This document shows, in pieces, positions 61,266 through 64,000 of a DNA stretch of 64,000 nucleotides (its first letter is position 1; the number at the start of each line of letters is the position of its first letter). Origin of the DNA: Natrinema sp. CBA1119 (lineage in GTDB: Archaea > Halobacteriota > Halobacteria > Halobacteriales > Natrialbaceae); NCBI RefSeq assembly GCF_002572525.1, contig NZ_PDBS01000001.1:1364001-1428000 (forward strand), in the 5' to 3' direction. The position numbers were made by a program, and so were the translations under genes. Below the pieces are notes generated by a model that saw only the letters and a list, made by a program, of their open reading frames with translations, made no database searches and was not told where the DNA came from.

Positions 61266-62403
61266 CGCTCTCGTCTGGCAGAATGTGCAATCCCGCCCGA
61301 CTCTTCAGTACGGGGACGGTCTCGGCCTCGGCGTCGAAGTAGTCCGGTCGCGCGACGGTCGTGGCCCGGAAGGTCTCGGGATCGAGCACCTGCACGGCGT
61401 TGTCGTCCTCGACGGTGACGACCGTCGCTTCGTCCGCGTCCTCGAGCGAACCGAGCCTGCGCGCGTTGGGCGAGTTCCCCTCCTCGTAGCTCGCCTCGTA
61501 GCGCTCACCGGTCGTCACACGGACGCCCTTGAGGTTGCCGCGGGCGCTGCGGACGAGCACAGGACCGCCGTCGTCCTCGGCGAGGTCGATGACATCGCCG
61601 GGCGTGTACGGCGGCAGGCGGACGGCGAAGGTGACCCGATAGACCTCGTTGCCGTCCTCGTCCTCCGTGACGAGGGTTTCGGCGTCGTTGACGGTGCCGC
61701 CGAACTCCTCGATCATCTTGTTCGAGATTTTCTTGCCGATCTTGTTGGTCGAAACCCTGATGTTCAGCCCGTCGTCGGTCTCGCTCGTCTCCGTGACGAA
61801 GGCGTTGCGGTCGCCCGTCGCCTCCATGTCGGCGACGATCGCGTTCGCGATCTCCTTCGCCCGTTCGATCTCCTCGGTCGTCGGGGTGCGGTCCTCGGCG
61901 CGGATCTGGACGATGCTGGCGTAGTAGTCGCCGGCGATCCGCCCGCAGCGGGTACAGGTCTGGCGGGCGATTTTGACCGGGACGGTCACCTGTTCGTCCA
62001 CCGGCGTTCCGCGCACCACGCCCGTGAAGTAACAGTGCATCCGGATCGTGTTCTGATCGACCTGTTCGGGGTCGATCTGCCAGGCGACGTCCTCGACGTC
62101 GACGTGGACGCCCAGCGCTTCGCTGACCTCCTCGATGGCGATGTCGGTGTAGTCGTCCGCGCCGACGTCGACCCATCGGTTCCCCCGGTAGACCGCACCG
62201 CAGCGGGCGCAGACGCGAACGTCGATCCGGTTCGGCGCGTCCACGAAGTCGAAGTCCTCGAAGTAACACGAATCGCAGAGTTCGACCTCCGCGCCGGGCC
62301 GCAACGGGCTATTCGCGTCGCTCGCCGACCGCTCGGGCACCGCGTCCCCGCACCGGGGACAGAACGCACGCGACTCACTCATTGGCCCCGTTTGGGTGCT
62401 CAC
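61258..62403 (-). CDS. nmd3: NMD3-family ribosome-biogenesis zinc protein
   Basis: The 381-residue protein has serial zinc motifs AFCPRCGDAV, LCDSCYFEDFDF, VCARCGAVYRGNRW and TCTRCGRIAGDYY in the first 160 residues, the hallmark of NMD3. It includes the conserved segments AIVADMEATGDRNAF and STNKIGKKISNKMIEEFGG. In eukaryotes NMD3 is the 60S export adaptor; in archaea it is thought to act in large-subunit maturation. An internal ATG at 62382 (MSESRAFCPRCG) is a possible start. It overlaps the tRNA-modifying gene by eight bases. Confidence 0.94.
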   Translation of the reverse strand: MSTQTGPMSESRAFCPRCGDAVPERSASDANSPLRPGAEVELCDSCYFEDFDFVDAPNRIDVRVCARCGAVYRGNRWVDVGADDYTDIAIEEVSEALGVHVDVEDVAWQIDPEQVDQNTIRMHCYFTGVVRGTPVDEQVTVPVKIARQTCTRCGRIAGDYYASIVQIRAEDRTPTTEEIERAKEIANAIVADMEATGDRNAFVTETSETDDGLNIRVSTNKIGKKISNKMIEEFGGTVNDAETLVTEDEDGNEVYRVTFAVRLPPYTPGDVIDLAEDDGGPVLVRSARGNLKGVRVTTGERYEASYEEGNSPNARRLGSLEDADEATVVTVEDDNAVQVLDPETFRATTVARPDYFDAEAETVPVLKSRAGLHILPDESDD

Positions 62404-62778
62404 GGAGTTAAGGGACGCGTTCCGATATTTCGCCGCGGTCGCTCGAGGAGATCCACACGGTTCGCTCGCGGTCTCCGACCGGTTTCGTTCCCCGGCGTTC
62501 GTGTCGTTCGACTCGAAACGAAGGGTGGCGGACCGAATCCGTCAGACGCACGTCAGACATCCTCTCAGCTCCCTGTTGTCAGACGTCACCGCGTCACGCG
62601 GTCTCCAGCCGAAACGAAGGGGTTGGACGGGTCGATCCGACGGTCGCTGATCGGTCAGCGAACGCGAAACGTATCCTCTCGGTTTGACAGACCCGGTGTC
62701 GGCTGCGGTAGTACTATCGCGTTCGTTCTCGAGCCTCTTGTCAAGGCACTTATCTCGCCGGAGCCCCTCATTCAGGGT
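62404..62778. other. Intergenic region between nmd3 and htpX
   Basis: A TATA-like cacttatct at about 62747-62755, near -25 from a start just before 62779, could serve htpX. An upstream pair ttgacag and ctcttgtcaa is weakly symmetric. No gene was found in the 375 bp. Confidence 0.4.
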
Positions 62779-63669
62779 ATGAACTGGCAGGCGGACTGGG
62801 GGTTGCGCGCGCGGATGTTCGTGACGATGTTCCTGCTGTTCGCATTGTACATCGTATTCGCCGGCGCGCTCGCCCTCTATATCGGTGGTGGGCTGTGGGT
62901 GTTCGCGTTGCTGTTCGCGAGCTTTTCGCTCGTCCAGTACTACTTCAGCGACACGCTCACGCTCAAGAGCATGGGCGCGAAGACGGTCTCGGCCGACGAG
63001 TATCCGCAGCTCCACGCCTCGATCGAACGGCTCTCCCAGCAGGCTGACCTCCCGAAACCGAAGGTGGCGGTCGTCGACTCGAAGGTCCCGAACGCCTTCG
63101 CGACCGGGCGCAACCAGAAAAACGCTGCAGTCTGCGTGACGACCGGGATCATGGACACGCTCGAGCAGGACGAACTCGACGGCGTCCTCGCGCACGAACT
63201 CGCCCACGTCAAGAACCGCGACATGATGGTGATGACCATCGCCTCCTTCCTCTCGACCATCGCGTTCATGATCGTCCGCTGGGGGGCCTTTTTCGGCGGC
63301 GGCCACGGTCGCGGCGGCGGCCGGGAGGGCGGCGGCGGCATCGTCGTCGCCATCCTCGTCTCGCTGGTCGTCTGGATCATCAGCTACCTGCTCATTCGGG
63401 CGCTCTCGCGCTACCGCGAGTACGCCGCCGACCGCGGCGCGGCCGCCATCACCGGGAATCCGTCGGCGCTCGCCTCGGCGCTCCTGAAGATCTCCGGCGA
63501 GATGGACAAGGTCCCGAAAGACGACATGCGCGAGGAGGCCGAGATGAACGCCTTCTTCATCATCCCGATCAAGTCCGGCATCGTCGGCCGGCTCTTCTCG
63601 ACGCACCCGCCGACCGAGCGCCGCGTCGAACAGCTTCGGGACCTCGAGCGCGAAATGCAATCGTTCTAA
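62779..63669 (+). CDS. htpX: HtpX-type M48 membrane metalloprotease
   Basis: The ATG at 62779 gives a 296-residue protein with two N-terminal membrane spans (FVTMFLLFALYIVFAGALAL, LWVFALLFASFSLVQYYFS), zinc motif VLAHELAHVKNRDM and a third and fourth span around a Gly-rich loop and AILVSLVVWIISYLLIRALS, then YREYAADRGAAAITG. HtpX degrades misfolded membrane proteins. An N-terminally longer frame starting far upstream is antisense to nmd3 and not a real extension. A PspAB gene follows after 24 bp. Confidence 0.95.
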   Translation: MNWQADWGLRARMFVTMFLLFALYIVFAGALALYIGGGLWVFALLFASFSLVQYYFSDTLTLKSMGAKTVSADEYPQLHASIERLSQQADLPKPKVAVVDSKVPNAFATGRNQKNAAVCVTTGIMDTLEQDELDGVLAHELAHVKNRDMMVMTIASFLSTIAFMIVRWGAFFGGGHGRGGGREGGGGIVVAILVSLVVWIISYLLIRALSRYREYAADRGAAAITGNPSALASALLKISGEMDKVPKDDMREEAEMNAFFIIPIKSGIVGRLFSTHPPTERRVEQLRDLEREMQSF

Positions 63670-63693
63670 GGAACCGGCCCCGTCACTCCACAC

Positions 63694-64000
63694 ATGGGAC
63701 TGCTGGACGGACTCCGCGCCATCCTCGGCTCGCGCGCCGAGGCCGACGCCGGACGCGACGCCGACCCCGACGACCTCTTCGGCATGAGCACCGCCTACCT
63801 CACGATGCAAGCCGACCTGGGCTACGAGTCGCTGGACGTCGGCGCGCTCTGTTTCTCTGACGTCGACTCGAGCGACTTCCGGGACGCCGTCGACGAGGTC
63901 GAAGCGATCCTCGAGGCCGGGCAGGAGGAGACCGGCACCAAGTTCTCGGTTACCAGCGACGATCACGGCTATCACTGGGTGGTCCTCGCGGACGACGATC
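63694..64000 (+). CDS. PspAB-like protein, 3' end outside the window
   Basis: The visible 102 residues begin MGLLDGLRAILGSRAEADAG and continue DDLFGMSTAYLTMQADLGY, FSDVDSSDFRDAVDEVEAIL and TKFSVTSDDHGYHWVVLADD, matching PspA-associated PspAB proteins. Its position right after htpX agrees with the phage-shock-like membrane stress groups in other archaea and actinobacteria. The C-terminal part is missing, so the total length is unknown. Confidence 0.85.
   Translation, partial: MGLLDGLRAILGSRAEADAGRDADPDDLFGMSTAYLTMQADLGYESLDVGALCFSDVDSSDFRDAVDEVEAILEAGQEETGTKFSVTSDDHGYHWVVLADDD

Noticed and set aside
61126-62778. Long N-terminal extension of HtpX
   Set aside because: It is antisense to the nmd3 and tRNA-modifying genes and lacks protein character; HtpX starts normally at 62779.

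Overview
The window is chromosomal DNA of a haloarchaeon. It is GC-rich, its proteins are strongly acidic, and many genes have a TATA box about 25-30 bases before the start codon, implying leaderless or short-leader mRNAs. It carries archaeal information genes (aIF6, L31e, L39e, LX, prefoldin, NMD3, TrmB, HTH_10) and small zinc or acidic protein families known from Halobacteria. A member of Natrialbaceae is a reasonable guess, but nothing here proves the genus. I see no intact insertion sequence, CRISPR array, integrase or rRNA.

Layout. 1-8.0 kb: two divergent rhodaneses, a degenerate NodB-fold lipoprotein, a rubrerythrin-like protein, thiE-thiM, a HAD hydrolase and a GNAT enzyme. 8.6-14.5 kb: an AEC transporter, then a siroheme nitrite/sulfite reductase overlapping an FrhB-like F420 oxidoreductase, then a secreted protein. 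14.5-18.5 kb: the archaeal rpl39e-rpl31e-tif6 / rplX-pfdA-ftsY block, split by an opposite-strand ASCH gene. 18.8-20.1 kb: RNA cyclic phosphodiesterase and an HTH_10 regulator. 20.2-27.5 kb: a divergent catabolic cluster (CoA transferase and LeuA-like enzyme facing hyuA, hyuB and an N-carbamoylsarcosine amidase-like hydrolase) whose two promoters are mirror copies. 27.6-36.4 kb: an amine-oxidase-fold enzyme, TPR protein, DUF424, a RecJ-like nuclease with palindrome-encoded repeats, a CapA lipoprotein, and an NAD-binding/DUF4166/YndJ run. 36.4-48.8 kb: tetrapyrrole genes hemD, SUMT, hemC, hemL and hemB, interleaved with a nitric-oxide module (truncated haemoglobin, qNOR, histidine kinase) and an Amt-PII fusion. 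49-57.4 kb: MFS, TrmB, a zinc ferredoxin, PHP, alcohol dehydrogenase and several small haloarchaeal families. 57.4-64 kb: an odd tRNA-like element, an XPD/DinG-type helicase, a 28-residue membrane protein, a Trm5/Tyw2-family enzyme, NMD3, HtpX and the start of PspAB.

How they fit together. HemB, HemL, HemC and HemD lead to uroporphyrinogen III, and SUMT diverts it to precorrin-2 and siroheme. That supplies the siroheme reductase at 12-13.5 kb and haem for the haemoglobin and NO reductase. The FrhB-like/siroheme reductase pair resembles the two halves of the methanogen F420-dependent sulfite reductase Fsr, carried here as separate overlapping genes; this is the most promising functional hypothesis in the window. 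The hyu cluster is consistent with conversion of N-methylhydantoin to N-carbamoylsarcosine to sarcosine, but the CoA transferase and LeuA-like enzyme leave the substrate open.

A second theme is structural. Short tandem duplications (19-129 bp) sit at gene edges again and again, several of them including a stop codon.
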